In this document: positions 38,086 through 46,606 of the stretch, one piece after another | Layout of the letters: each line of letters starts with the position of its first letter | How positions within the stretch are numbered: the first letter of the stretch is position 1 | Source: Polynucleobacter sinensis | GTDB taxonomy: Bacteria; Pseudomonadota; Gammaproteobacteria; Burkholderiales; Burkholderiaceae | DNA: 64,000 bases | Assembly (NCBI RefSeq): GCF_001595985.1 | Contig: NZ_LOJJ01000003.1 | Location: forward strand, 186,001-250,000 | Direction of reading: 5' to 3' | Position numbers and translations under genes: made by a program | Notes under the pieces: generated by a model | The model's database searches: none | What the model was told of the DNA's origin: nothing | Seen by the model: only the letters and a program-made list of their open reading frames with translations

Positions 38086-38643
38086 ATGAAAACTGATCTA
38101 CTCATTATCACCGCATTGGAATCCGAACTGGGGTCAGGCGAGTTGCCGCCTGAGATTAAGATTGTCTACTGTGGGATTGGCAAGATTAATGCAGCCATTG
38201 CTAGCTATAAAGCAATGCATGAATATGAGCCAAAGAGGGTGTTGAATTTTGGCACTGCGGGCGGGATAAATCCCGGGCTGACTGGTTTACTCGAGATTGG
38301 TAGGGTGCTTCAGCGCGATATGGTGACCGAGCCTTTGGCGCCTAGAGGGCGAACTCCCTATTGCACTAAGCCGCATGAGTATTTTTCGATTGGTGGCAAG
38401 CATGTCTGTGGCTCCGGGGATAGTTTTGTTACCGCTCATGATCCTTGGTTATTAGAACAAGGTGTCGATGTGGTTGATATGGAGCTCTTCGCTATCGCGG
38501 CCAGCGCTCATCACTTTGGCATTCCGTGGCAATCCTTTAAATACATTACAGATGACGCTAATGAAAACTCCGGCGATGATTGGCGCGATAAAGTCAATCA
38601 TGGTCAAGAATTGTTTCTTCATAAGCTAAAAGAGTTGATCTAG
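38086..38643 (+). CDS. MTA/SAH nucleosidase-like phosphorylase-fold protein
   Basis: A 185-residue member of the PNP/UDP family. The segments IVYCGIGKINAAIA (about 24-37), VLNFGTAGGINPGL (about 51-64) and VDVVDMELFAIAASA (about 127-141) match the substrate sites of MTA/SAH nucleosidases, although the chain is shorter than the usual 230 residues. It is divergent from apt, and 11 bp separate the two start codons, consistent with linked adenine salvage. Confidence 0.82.
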   Translation: MKTDLLIITALESELGSGELPPEIKIVYCGIGKINAAIASYKAMHEYEPKRVLNFGTAGGINPGLTGLLEIGRVLQRDMVTEPLAPRGRTPYCTKPHEYFSIGGKHVCGSGDSFVTAHDPWLLEQGVDVVDMELFAIAASAHHFGIPWQSFKYITDDANENSGDDWRDKVNHGQELFLHKLKELI

Positions 38644-38655
38644 TATTGGCGCATT

Positions 38656-40326
38656 ATGAATCCTAGATTACCTTGGTTAAACCATTACCCCCAGGGCGTT
38701 CCGCACGAGATTTCTCTTGGGCAATATTCTTCATTGGTAACGCTGATTGAAGAATCGTTTGCGCAACTCCCCGACAGAGTTGCTTTGGAGTTTATGGGCT
38801 GCTCCATCAGCTATCGCGAACTCGATGCCTTATCTCAAGAATTCGCGGCTTATCTGCAAACATTAGCGCTAGAGTCAGGTGCGCGGGTCGCCATTATGCT
38901 GCCCAACGTCCCTCAGTATGTGATTGCAATGCTAGGCACTTTGCGAGCAGGCTATACGGTGGTCAATGTCAATCCACTTTATACCGCGCGCGAGTTAGAA
39001 CATCAGTTACGTGATAGCGGTGCCAATATTTTGGTCGTCCTAGAAAACTTTGCTCATGTGTATCACGAGATTGCTGCCCAAGCTCCCATGAAAAAAGTGA
39101 TTGTTACCAGTTTAGGGGGGTCAATTGGACCCAAGGGTGTGATCGTGAATTTGATTGCGCGCCACATCAAGAAAATAGTGCCTCACTGGGATTTTCCTTG
39201 TGTGAAATTCAATGCAGCGCTCAAAATTGGTAAAGGCCATGGTTTTAGAGCTACGACAGTGGGTCTTGATGACATTGCCTTCTTGCAATATACCGGTGGT
39301 ACCACTGGCGTATCTAAGGGCGCTGTATTGTTACACCGCAATATCTTAGCGAACATCATCCAAATTGATGCATGGCTAGAGCCTGCTATGCGACATCAGC
39401 AACTGCAGCCATTAGTCTTTTTATGCGCATTGCCTATGACCCATATTTTTGCTCTAACCGCATGTGCTTTGTTGGGAATACGCAAGGGCGGAAAGTTACT
39501 TTTGGTTGCTAATCCTCGGGATATCAGCGGTTTTATCAAGCTACTTTCCAAGCATCCAGAGATCTCGATATTTCCAGGGGTGAACACATTGTTTCATGCA
39601 TTGATTCATCGGCCTGAGTTCTTAAGAGTAAAGTTTCCAAACTTGCTGGTTACGATTGGCGGCGGTATGGCGGTGCAAAAAAAGACTGCTGATTTATGGA
39701 AAAAAATGACGGGTGTTCCAATTGCTCAAGGCTACGGGCTATCTGAAACTTCACCTGTCGTGTGCGTCAACACACCTTTGGTTACTGAGTTCACAGGCTC
39801 AATTGGCATGCCCGTTCCCGGTACCGATGTCTTGATATTGGACGACCATGGCAACGAAGTGCCGTTTGGGGTTGCTGGTGAAATTGCCATCAAAGGGCCT
39901 CAGGTAATGGCCGGTTATTGGAATCAACCTGAAGCTACTACTGAGTCAATGACTGAGAGTGGCTACTTCAAGTCGGGGGATATTGGCATCATGAGTCCCG
40001 ATGGCTATGTGAAGATAGTCGATCGCAAGAAAGACATGATTGTCGTAGCAGGCTTTAAAGTATTCCCCAATGAGATTGAAGAAATTATTTCTCAAATGCC
40101 TGGTGTAAAAGAGTGCGCTGTGATTGGTTTGCCCCATCGCAAGTTGGGGGAAATTGTGAAGGCCTATATCGTTAAAGCCGATGAGAGCTTAACGGAAGCG
40201 CAGGTTGTGCGCTATTGCAAGGAGCAAATGACGGCTTACAAGCGCCCACGAAAAATCACATTTATTGATGAGATGCCAAAGTCAATTGTAGGAAAAATAC
40301 TGCGTAGACAATTACGGGATTTATAG
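38656..40326 (+). CDS. fadD: Long-chain fatty acid-CoA ligase
   Basis: A 556-residue acyl-adenylate-forming enzyme. The ATP-binding P-loop is LQYTGGTTGVSKGAVL (about 214-229), with GYGLSETSPVVCVN (about 356-369), the FACS signature GYFKSGDIGIM and the C-terminal catalytic lysine in PKSIVGKILRRQLRDL. It activates fatty acids at the inner membrane for beta-oxidation or phospholipid synthesis. Its last 6 bp overlap the tail of the convergent outer-membrane-protein gene. Confidence 0.94.
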   Translation: MNPRLPWLNHYPQGVPHEISLGQYSSLVTLIEESFAQLPDRVALEFMGCSISYRELDALSQEFAAYLQTLALESGARVAIMLPNVPQYVIAMLGTLRAGYTVVNVNPLYTARELEHQLRDSGANILVVLENFAHVYHEIAAQAPMKKVIVTSLGGSIGPKGVIVNLIARHIKKIVPHWDFPCVKFNAALKIGKGHGFRATTVGLDDIAFLQYTGGTTGVSKGAVLLHRNILANIIQIDAWLEPAMRHQQLQPLVFLCALPMTHIFALTACALLGIRKGGKLLLVANPRDISGFIKLLSKHPEISIFPGVNTLFHALIHRPEFLRVKFPNLLVTIGGGMAVQKKTADLWKKMTGVPIAQGYGLSETSPVVCVNTPLVTEFTGSIGMPVPGTDVLILDDHGNEVPFGVAGEIAIKGPQVMAGYWNQPEATTESMTESGYFKSGDIGIMSPDGYVKIVDRKKDMIVVAGFKVFPNEIEEIISQMPGVKECAVIGLPHRKLGEIVKAYIVKADESLTEAQVVRYCKEQMTAYKRPRKITFIDEMPKSIVGKILRRQLRDL

Positions 40327-41217
40327 GCCGCCACCAAAACGATACTGCCAAGATATACCCAATAAATCATAGTTATTATTCGTGCGAGAGTATGCACCGG
40401 TACTCGCCGTTAGGCGAATCGAGTTGTGTTTATTAACCGGTAAGGACATCGTCGCCCCAAAGCGCCAGTTCTCTTGAGTGCCGCTAATTAGGTTGCCATT
40501 GAGATAGGATTGTCCGCCAGTAAAGTAAGTGGCATCGACAGAAGCCCAAGCGGTATTTTGAAAATAGTAAATCGCGTGGGTTTGTGCTGAGTACACGGGA
40601 TTTTGGGATAGTGAATTGGTGCCCATGAAATTGGTGTTGCTGGTGTAGAAAATCCCCGATCCAGCCAATTCAAATCTCCAGGGTCCAATGGCCTTTGACG
40701 CACCAATGCCTGGTTGCACAAACCAACGATTGGCACCTACATTAATGAGTTGGTTGTCATCATATTTACCCCAGGGAATAGAGGCGGTTAAGGTGGCACC
40801 AATAATCAAATCTTGTTGATAGCTTTTGAACTCATCGAGGGTGAGAGCGGGTGCTCCATAGAGATTAATAGCCGCTTTAATTAATGGATCTGATAGACCC
40901 TCGGTCGAGGCATTGACGGTTCTACCACCCAAGGTGGTTGATCCTGTTAATTGACCATAGGGAAGTACCAGGGTTAACTTGCCAGATTGGCCGCCAACAT
41001 CAATGATGTGCGTAACGCTCATTGCCTCGCTTGTGAGAGTGTAATTTCCTGCTTTGGCTTGAGCGACACCTGCGCTGATAAAGGTGATGCCAATAGGCGC
41101 ATTCGAGTAGGTGCGAGCCTCTATCTCTTGCGCACGAATAGACTGACTAAATAACGATGCGTAGACTAGTAAGCAAAAAAATGCATATTGCCACAGTCGT
41201 TGAGCATCGCTAGGCAT
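40321..41217 (-). CDS. Outer-membrane channel-like protein (phenol-degradation MetA family)
   Basis: A 298-residue protein with a signal peptide ending at SIRAQE. The rest is made of alternating beta-strands (VTHIIDVGGQSGKLTLVLPYG, with STEGLSDPLIKAAINLYGAP) and ends in an aromatic strand WQYRFGGGL. It resembles the Phenol_MetA_deg/transporter family, thought to form uptake channels for aromatic or organic acids. It lies 5 bp downstream of a membrane-protein gene and may provide outer-membrane entry for the acid locus at 41780-47478 (inference). Confidence 0.72.
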   Translation of the reverse strand: MPSDAQRLWQYAFFCLLVYASLFSQSIRAQEIEARTYSNAPIGITFISAGVAQAKAGNYTLTSEAMSVTHIIDVGGQSGKLTLVLPYGQLTGSTTLGGRTVNASTEGLSDPLIKAAINLYGAPALTLDEFKSYQQDLIIGATLTASIPWGKYDDNQLINVGANRWFVQPGIGASKAIGPWRFELAGSGIFYTSNTNFMGTNSLSQNPVYSAQTHAIYYFQNTAWASVDATYFTGGQSYLNGNLISGTQENWRFGATMSLPVNKHNSIRLTASTGAYSRTNNNYDLLGISWQYRFGGGL

Positions 41218-41222
41218 TGCAA

Positions 41223-41723
41223 TTACGACTGAGTCTTTTTGCGTGGGCCAAAGAGTAGTTCAATAGTGGCGACATTACCCAAAGAAAGTTTTAATCCGCA
41301 ATAGAGCAGGTATGGCCAAACAATGAGCCAATACACAATGCACATCGCTACCACTCGCAGAGGATTGGATTTGCCGAATTCAGCCATCGAAGGAATGAAC
41401 TCTTTTCCATGGATCAAGCCGTGTACACCTGCTTCTATGTAATTGAGTGATAGGACTATCAAGAGGTAGACCACGGACTCCAGAATGAGAGAGCTCACAA
41501 TGCCATGATTTTTGCTCACTTTAATTGGAAACACCATTTGTCCAACCATCAGGAATTTGGCGCATACCGCCGCTTTAATAATGGCGAAACCAAAAATCGA
41601 TAAAGGAATGGGGCGCTCATCTAAAGAGGTGGCAGCCAAAAATGCTAGGGCGCAAAACCATGAGCCAAAATAAAGAGTCAGGGTAAATGCAGTTTGAACT
41701 TCTTCTTTTAATTTACTTAGCAA
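41223..41723 (-). CDS. Four-helix inner-membrane protein, unknown function
   Basis: A 166-residue protein with about four transmembrane helices (near 14-34, 42-62, 75-95 and 122-148). The start appears to be TTG at 41723, with GGAG about 11 nt upstream; the next ATG would remove the first two helices. No family recognised. It is cotranscribed with the outer-membrane protein gene (5-bp gap) and follows the lyase gene by 56 bp. Confidence 0.65.
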   Translation of the reverse strand: MLSKLKEEVQTAFTLTLYFGSWFCALAFLAATSLDERPIPLSIFGFAIIKAAVCAKFLMVGQMVFPIKVSKNHGIVSSLILESVVYLLIVLSLNYIEAGVHGLIHGKEFIPSMAEFGKSNPLRVVAMCIVYWLIVWPYLLYCGLKLSLGNVATIELLFGPRKKTQS

Positions 41724-41779
41724 GGCTGATTTACTCCAGGATGGTAGATTGCGTTGTTATAGATGAATCGGTATATGAA

Positions 41780-42676
41780 TTACGCCTTATTGCTAAACTG
41801 TGCCTCCCAGGCATGAATCTCTGGAAGACCTAAGGCATCACTGTACTGCGTTGGGGTGAACATATTTTCAGTGTAGTTGCCTAATTTTTCATGGGACTGC
41901 AAGTGTTTTAATGCGAGCTCCATTGCATGGCCAAATACGCCACGGGCAAGGCTTGGGTGAATCGCGATATCGATACCATGCTCTTTAAGCTCAGACGCTT
42001 TCAGCAATGAAATCGGGCCGCCGACATCCACATTAAAGAGGCAAGGCGCTTTAACTTCGCGCTTAATCAACTCAATCATTGATAAAGCATTCTCATTGGC
42101 CTTGAGCTCTACAAATACGGCATCTGCTCCAGCGGCAACGAATGCCTTAGCGCGATGAATTGCTTCATCTAAACCAAAGGCACCAGCACTATCGGTGCGC
42201 GCTATGAGCATGAGTTGGGGGTCGGACCGCGCTGCAACAGCTGCCTTTATGTGATTTAGGGCATCGGTAAAGCTTAAGACCGATCTTGATCCCTCAAATT
42301 GCGCACATTGCTTAGGAAAGGTTTGGTCTTCAATATGTAGAGCTGCAACGCCAGCCGCCTCAAATTCTTGTATGGTGCGCTTGATGTTTAATACACCGCC
42401 ATAACCAGTATCTGCATCACAAATGAGGGGGATGTCAATACAGGCTGCAACCCTTCGAGCATGATCGGACATTAAAGTTAAATCAATCTGACCAATATCT
42501 GGTGTGCCAAGTAGGGCGGCTGAAACACCATTACCAGTCATATAGGCAGCTTTAAAGCCCGCGTTTTGCACTAATCGTGCGCCATAGCCATCGTAAATAC
42601 CGGGAGCAATCACCGCCTGATTCTGCTGTAGAAGTTCACGAAGTTTTGCTCGCTTTTGAGTGGCCGTTGACGACAT
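41780..42676 (-). CDS. Isocitrate lyase/PEP mutase superfamily lyase
   Basis: A 298-residue TIM-barrel protein. Metal/substrate residues are CDADTGYGG (Asp87, Asp89) and HIEDQ (Glu116). The catalytic-loop cysteine is retained in PKQCAQ (Cys124), changed from the PKKCGH of isocitrate and methylisocitrate lyases. Family members cleave 2-substituted malates (methylisocitrate, dimethylmalate, citramalate) or decarboxylate oxaloacetate. It overlaps the LeuD-type gene by 1 bp (TAATG), so it is coupled to a hydratase. A hydration-then-cleavage pair is therefore likely. Confidence 0.85.
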   Translation of the reverse strand: MSSTATQKRAKLRELLQQNQAVIAPGIYDGYGARLVQNAGFKAAYMTGNGVSAALLGTPDIGQIDLTLMSDHARRVAACIDIPLICDADTGYGGVLNIKRTIQEFEAAGVAALHIEDQTFPKQCAQFEGSRSVLSFTDALNHIKAAVAARSDPQLMLIARTDSAGAFGLDEAIHRAKAFVAAGADAVFVELKANENALSMIELIKREVKAPCLFNVDVGGPISLLKASELKEHGIDIAIHPSLARGVFGHAMELALKHLQSHEKLGNYTENMFTPTQYSDALGLPEIHAWEAQFSNKA

Positions 42677-43194
42677 TATGCAAATTTCCAGTCGGGATGT
42701 GCTTTTAGAAAAGGAATTAAACCACCGTATTCAATCAGGCGAATCATTTCCTTGGGTAGGGGCGGTGCATTTAAGATCATATTGCCAGTAGCGGCAATAG
42801 TGCCTGTTGCAAAATTCACAGTCAGAGATGATCCGTCGAGAATGGTCGAGGTATCGCACTCAAGAACTGGCATGCCATTATTGATTGCATTTCTAAAGAA
42901 CTGGCGACCAAAGGATTTAGCAATAATCCCTCTGATGTTCATAATTTGCATAATGTGTACTGCTTGCTCGCGCGAAGAGTTGATACCAAAGTTTTCTCCT
43001 GCGACCAAAATGCCGCCTTGGGCAGCGGCTATGCGAAGCGCTATTCCTGGCGATAGTTGATCAAATGCAACCGTAGCAATGGCTTCGGCAGTTTTATTTG
43101 GCAAGTATTTTCCAGAGCAATTGACATCAGTATTGACGTGATCACCTAAAACAAAAGCCTGACCCTGCACTTGAGAGAGGTCGATATTGCTCAT
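42676..43194 (-). CDS. Aconitase-family small (swivel) subunit, LeuD/DmdB type
   Basis: A 172-residue swivel domain protein. GENFGINSSREQAVHIMQ (about 64-81) is the substrate-binding GSSRE region. The length matches the short LeuD2/HacB/dimethylmaleate-hydratase B type rather than the roughly 215-residue LeuD of leucine synthesis. Its ATG overlaps the large-subunit stop by 4 bp. The longer upstream open frame is a shadow of the large-subunit gene. Confidence 0.86.
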   Translation of the reverse strand: MSNIDLSQVQGQAFVLGDHVNTDVNCSGKYLPNKTAEAIATVAFDQLSPGIALRIAAAQGGILVAGENFGINSSREQAVHIMQIMNIRGIIAKSFGRQFFRNAINNGMPVLECDTSTILDGSSLTVNFATGTIAATGNMILNAPPLPKEMIRLIEYGGLIPFLKAHPDWKFA

Positions 43195-44474
43195 GACAGT
43201 GCCCTCCATTGACCGCCATTTACTGTGCGTGGGTCGGTGATGAAGCCGGTTAATGCGGAGGCTGCTACGGTGGCTGCTGAACCCAGCCAAATGTCAGCAT
43301 CTGGATTAGAGAGCCTGCCCTTAAAGTTTCTGTTGGCAGTAGAGATGATGGTGTCGCCATCACCCGGGACGAGGTGATTAGTGATGCCAACGCAAGTGCC
43401 ACAGCCTGCTGATTCAAAGGAGGCTCCAGCCATGGTTAGGATTTCAATAAGGCCCTCGCGTAATGCCGCCAAATAGATTTGACGCGAAGCTGGGGTCACG
43501 ATCATTCGTACGCCAGAGGCCAGTTTCTTACCTTTGAGAATGGCTGCCGCTTGACGAATGTCATCTAAACGTCCGTTGGTGCAGGTACCAATGAGGGCAA
43601 ATTGAATTCTTTGTTTAACCACCTCGTGTGCAGCAACTATGTCATCGACTTCGTGCTTGCGCGCAACTTGCGGAGCTAATTGACTGGCGTCTATATCAAG
43701 GGATTGTGCGTAGACTGCATCAGCATCGGCGAAGACTGGTTTTGGTGTTTGTGCTCCATGGGTCTTTAGCCAATCGATGGTCTTTTGATCTGCTTCTAGT
43801 ATCGCTGCCTTGGCACCTAACTCCGCTGCATGATTGCAGAGTGTCATGCGGTCATCAATATCCATCGCCGAGACCGCATCACCTGCATATTCAATTGCTT
43901 TGTAATTGAGGCCTTCGGCACCAAACTTACCAAGCATGTATAGCGTAATGTCTTTGGCCCAAACACCAGGCTGAAGAACATTATTTAGTTTGACGTGTAC
44001 CGTCTCGGGAACGCGAAACCATAATTTTCCAGTGGTCATCACAGCCGATACATCAGTGCCCTCAATGCCAGTACCGAAGGCATTAAATGCCCCGTAGGTG
44101 GTGGAGTGGGTATCAGTACCAACAATCAGGTTACCAGAGGTCAAATGCCCGCCTTCCGGTAATACCTGATGACAGATGCCATCACCAATATCGTAGAGTT
44201 GCGTTCCTTCTTTTTGAGAGAAAGCGCGCATCTCCGTGTGAATTTGCGCCGCCTCAAGATTGGGTGGCGGCGAGTAATGATCAAGTACCAATGCGGTCTT
44301 GTTGGCAAACTGAAGTTGTTTGCTACCAATACGATTGATCATTTTGATCGAATTAGTTGCCCTTGTATCGGTCACCATTGCAAAGTCAACATCACAGACA
44401 ACAACATCACCTGCTTTGACGGATTGACGCTGCGCATGAGCAGCCAAGATTTTTTCGCTAATCGTAGAGCCCAT
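43191..44474 (-). CDS. Aconitase-family large subunit, LeuC/DmdA type
   Basis: A 427-residue [4Fe-4S] hydro-lyase subunit. Cluster cysteines are seen at GTCTN (Cys298) and GCGTC (Cys358, Cys361). VGTDTHSTTYGAFNAFGTG is the substrate region. At 427 residues it is the short LeuC2/homoaconitase/dimethylmaleate-hydratase type, not the roughly 470-residue biosynthetic LeuC. With the small subunit it should add water to an unsaturated dicarboxylate or isomerise a hydroxyacid. It lies 1 bp upstream of the next gene's stop, forming one tight operon with the Bug protein and lyase. Confidence 0.87.
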   Translation of the reverse strand: MGSTISEKILAAHAQRQSVKAGDVVVCDVDFAMVTDTRATNSIKMINRIGSKQLQFANKTALVLDHYSPPPNLEAAQIHTEMRAFSQKEGTQLYDIGDGICHQVLPEGGHLTSGNLIVGTDTHSTTYGAFNAFGTGIEGTDVSAVMTTGKLWFRVPETVHVKLNNVLQPGVWAKDITLYMLGKFGAEGLNYKAIEYAGDAVSAMDIDDRMTLCNHAAELGAKAAILEADQKTIDWLKTHGAQTPKPVFADADAVYAQSLDIDASQLAPQVARKHEVDDIVAAHEVVKQRIQFALIGTCTNGRLDDIRQAAAILKGKKLASGVRMIVTPASRQIYLAALREGLIEILTMAGASFESAGCGTCVGITNHLVPGDGDTIISTANRNFKGRLSNPDADIWLGSAATVAASALTGFITDPRTVNGGQWRALS

Positions 44475-44475
44475 A

Positions 44476-45480
44476 TTATTGGCGGGGAAGGTTAATATTT
44501 TTGATGAGTTTTCCCCAGAGTTCGTATTCTGATTTCACAGTATTAGAAAGTTCTTGAGGTGTGGAGGGTGATGGCTCTAAGTCCACTTTGCGCAAGCGCT
44601 CAGCCGTTCCCGGATCCTTTAAAGTGGCCACAATCGCCTTATTGATCTTGTTAACTAGTTCTGGATTCATCTTGGGCGGTGCAATGAACGCATACCAATT
44701 TAAAGCTTGGTAACCAGGGTAGCCTTGTTCGGCAATTGTCAGAACATTTGGGAGTCCAGGTAGACGCTTTAAGCTGGTGACAGCCAAGGGTCTAATTTTG
44801 CCACCTTCAATTAAAGGGACGGCGGTAGGGGTGCTGGCAAAAATTGCAGTAATGTTGCCACCGAGAAGGTCTGTCATTGCTGGTCCACCCCCTTTGTAGT
44901 TAATATGCTCTCCCTTCATTCCAGCGCGCGCTTTTAGAAGTTCGCCAGCAAGATGCCCGGTGCTTCCATTTCCAGATGAGCCAAAGGTCACAAATTCATC
45001 TTTATTCTTTCCGGCCGCCACAAAATCACTGAGATTTTTAATGGGAGAATCCGCTTTTACGACCAAAATATTGGAGAAAGTGACACCCTGAGATAAAGGG
45101 GTGAAGTCGGTTAATGGGTTAAAGCTGGTGCCGCCTGGCATATGGGGATTAATAGCCATGGAGCCAACGGTAGTGAGCATGAGGGTGTATCCATCAGGAT
45201 CCGCTTTCAGAAGCTGTTCGCTCGCTAAATTACCTCCAGCGCCAGGACGGTTTTCAATCACAATCGGCTGGCCCATTTTTTCCCCCAGTTTGGGTCCTAA
45301 AATTCGGGCCGCGCTATCAGCTCCACCACCAGGAGCAAAGCCAACAATAAGACGAATGGGCTTATTGGGATAAGTACTTGCTTGGGCGTTGCAAATTGCT
45401 GGAATGCCCAATAAGGTAAGAGCTAGAGGGGCTAGAATCTGAAAAAATGAACGGCGTTGGTTTTGATGTATTTGTCTCAT
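44476..45480 (-). CDS. Bug-family solute-binding protein (possible Tat signal)
   Basis: A 334-residue TctC/Bug receptor. The N-terminus NQRRSFFQILAPLALTLLGI contains a twin-arginine motif, and the mature part starts at about STYPNKPIRLIVGFAPGGGAD. The VIENRPGAGGNLASEQLL and INYKGGGPAMTDLLGG segments are typical. It is the first gene of the minus operon and therefore the likely receptor for the substrate of the hydratase/lyase. A start 17 codons upstream (45531) is in frame but would give an atypical signal. Confidence 0.9.
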   Translation of the reverse strand: MRQIHQNQRRSFFQILAPLALTLLGIPAICNAQASTYPNKPIRLIVGFAPGGGADSAARILGPKLGEKMGQPIVIENRPGAGGNLASEQLLKADPDGYTLMLTTVGSMAINPHMPGGTSFNPLTDFTPLSQGVTFSNILVVKADSPIKNLSDFVAAGKNKDEFVTFGSSGNGSTGHLAGELLKARAGMKGEHINYKGGGPAMTDLLGGNITAIFASTPTAVPLIEGGKIRPLAVTSLKRLPGLPNVLTIAEQGYPGYQALNWYAFIAPPKMNPELVNKINKAIVATLKDPGTAERLRKVDLEPSPSTPQELSNTVKSEYELWGKLIKNINLPRQ

Positions 45481-45628
45481 ATTTTTTGTAAAAAAGTGTT
45501 TGTGCAATATTAACTGAATCGGGCTAGTCATGGCATGGTGCGGGTAATGGGATTGAGTCGTGCTAAATCAAGCCAAAAATCATAGATAATCGATTTTCAA
45601 TAATAAAAACTGATGATGGAGATCAATT

Positions 45629-46606
45629 ATGGGTATGTCTAGAGGTGGGGTGCTAGCAATATTAGTGTCATTGCTGTCGGCCGTTTGGAGTGTTGGAGCC
45701 AATGCGCAAAGCTGGCCTCAAAAACCGATCAAATTTATCGTGCCATTCTCAGCGGGTGGCGCAAATGATTTGATGGCAAGGGCTGCTGCTGAAGGTGCAG
45801 CTAAGGTCTTGGGTCAAGCGATTGTGGTTGAAAACAAACCCGGGGCTGGCGGTACTCTTGGTACCGTATTCGTAAGCAAAAGCGTTCCAGATGGTTACAC
45901 GTTCCTGATAAGCGCGGCAGGTGTTGTTTCAAACAACATGATTAAAAAAACGACTAACTATAAAGATAGCGATTTAGTGCCAGTGGTCATGATTGGTTTG
46001 GCTCCGTCAGTCATTGTGGTGCCTGCTAATTCGAACTATAAAAATTTACGCAATTTAGTGGATGCATCCAAAGAGGGGGCTGGGCTTCATTTTGCTACCG
46101 CAGGCACTGGCAGCACACCCCATTTTGTTGCGGAGTTACTTAATACTCGATACGGTGCGAAATTTATTCCGGTTCCTTACAAGAGTGGCTCAGAAGGTGC
46201 CGCTGCGGTGATGGGTGGTCAAGTTGCCGCCACCTCTGAGGCGAGCATTGTGGCGCTCCCCCATATTAAGCAAGGTGGAAAATTTAAAGCCTTGGCTACG
46301 ACATGGACTAAACGTATTTCTGCATACCCTGAGCTGTCCACCGCAACAGAGCAAGGATTTCCAGAGTTGCAAATTGCTCATTGGGCAGGCATTCATGCTC
46401 CTGTAGGTGTTCCGCCAGAGATCATGGACAAGTTAGCTGCTGCTGTAGATGTCGCTATGAAATCTCCACAAGTAGCTGATCGCTTAAAGAGTCAAGGGAT
46501 TGAGCCTGTAGGAGGTACGCGAGCTTCGTTTAATGAATTTGTTGATGCGGAGCGCGCGCGTCTTGGAAGTATTGTCAAAGCAGCCAATATGAAAGACGAC
46601 CAATGA
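45629..46606 (+). CDS. Bug-family solute-binding protein
   Basis: A 325-residue TctC/Bug receptor. A Sec signal peptide ends at VGANAQS, followed by WPQKPIKFIVPFSAGGANDLMA, VENKPGAGGTLGTVFVSKS and PYKSGSEGAAAVMGGQ. GGAG lies 8 nt before the ATG. It is divergent from the other Bug gene across a 148-bp gap and overlaps the following lyase gene by 4 bp, an explicit receptor-enzyme pairing. Confidence 0.92.
   Translation: MGMSRGGVLAILVSLLSAVWSVGANAQSWPQKPIKFIVPFSAGGANDLMARAAAEGAAKVLGQAIVVENKPGAGGTLGTVFVSKSVPDGYTFLISAAGVVSNNMIKKTTNYKDSDLVPVVMIGLAPSVIVVPANSNYKNLRNLVDASKEGAGLHFATAGTGSTPHFVAELLNTRYGAKFIPVPYKSGSEGAAAVMGGQVAATSEASIVALPHIKQGGKFKALATTWTKRISAYPELSTATEQGFPELQIAHWAGIHAPVGVPPEIMDKLAAAVDVAMKSPQVADRLKSQGIEPVGGTRASFNEFVDAERARLGSIVKAANMKDDQ

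Noticed and set aside
43191-44474. Biosynthetic leuC of leucine synthesis
   Set aside because: 427 residues and a 172-residue small subunit fit the short LeuC2/DmdA type; leuB and leuA are not adjacent, while Bug receptor and lyase genes are.
45588-45595. AATCGATT palindrome as operator between the two Bug genes
   Set aside because: Eight AT-rich bases of symmetry, single copy; too weak to call.
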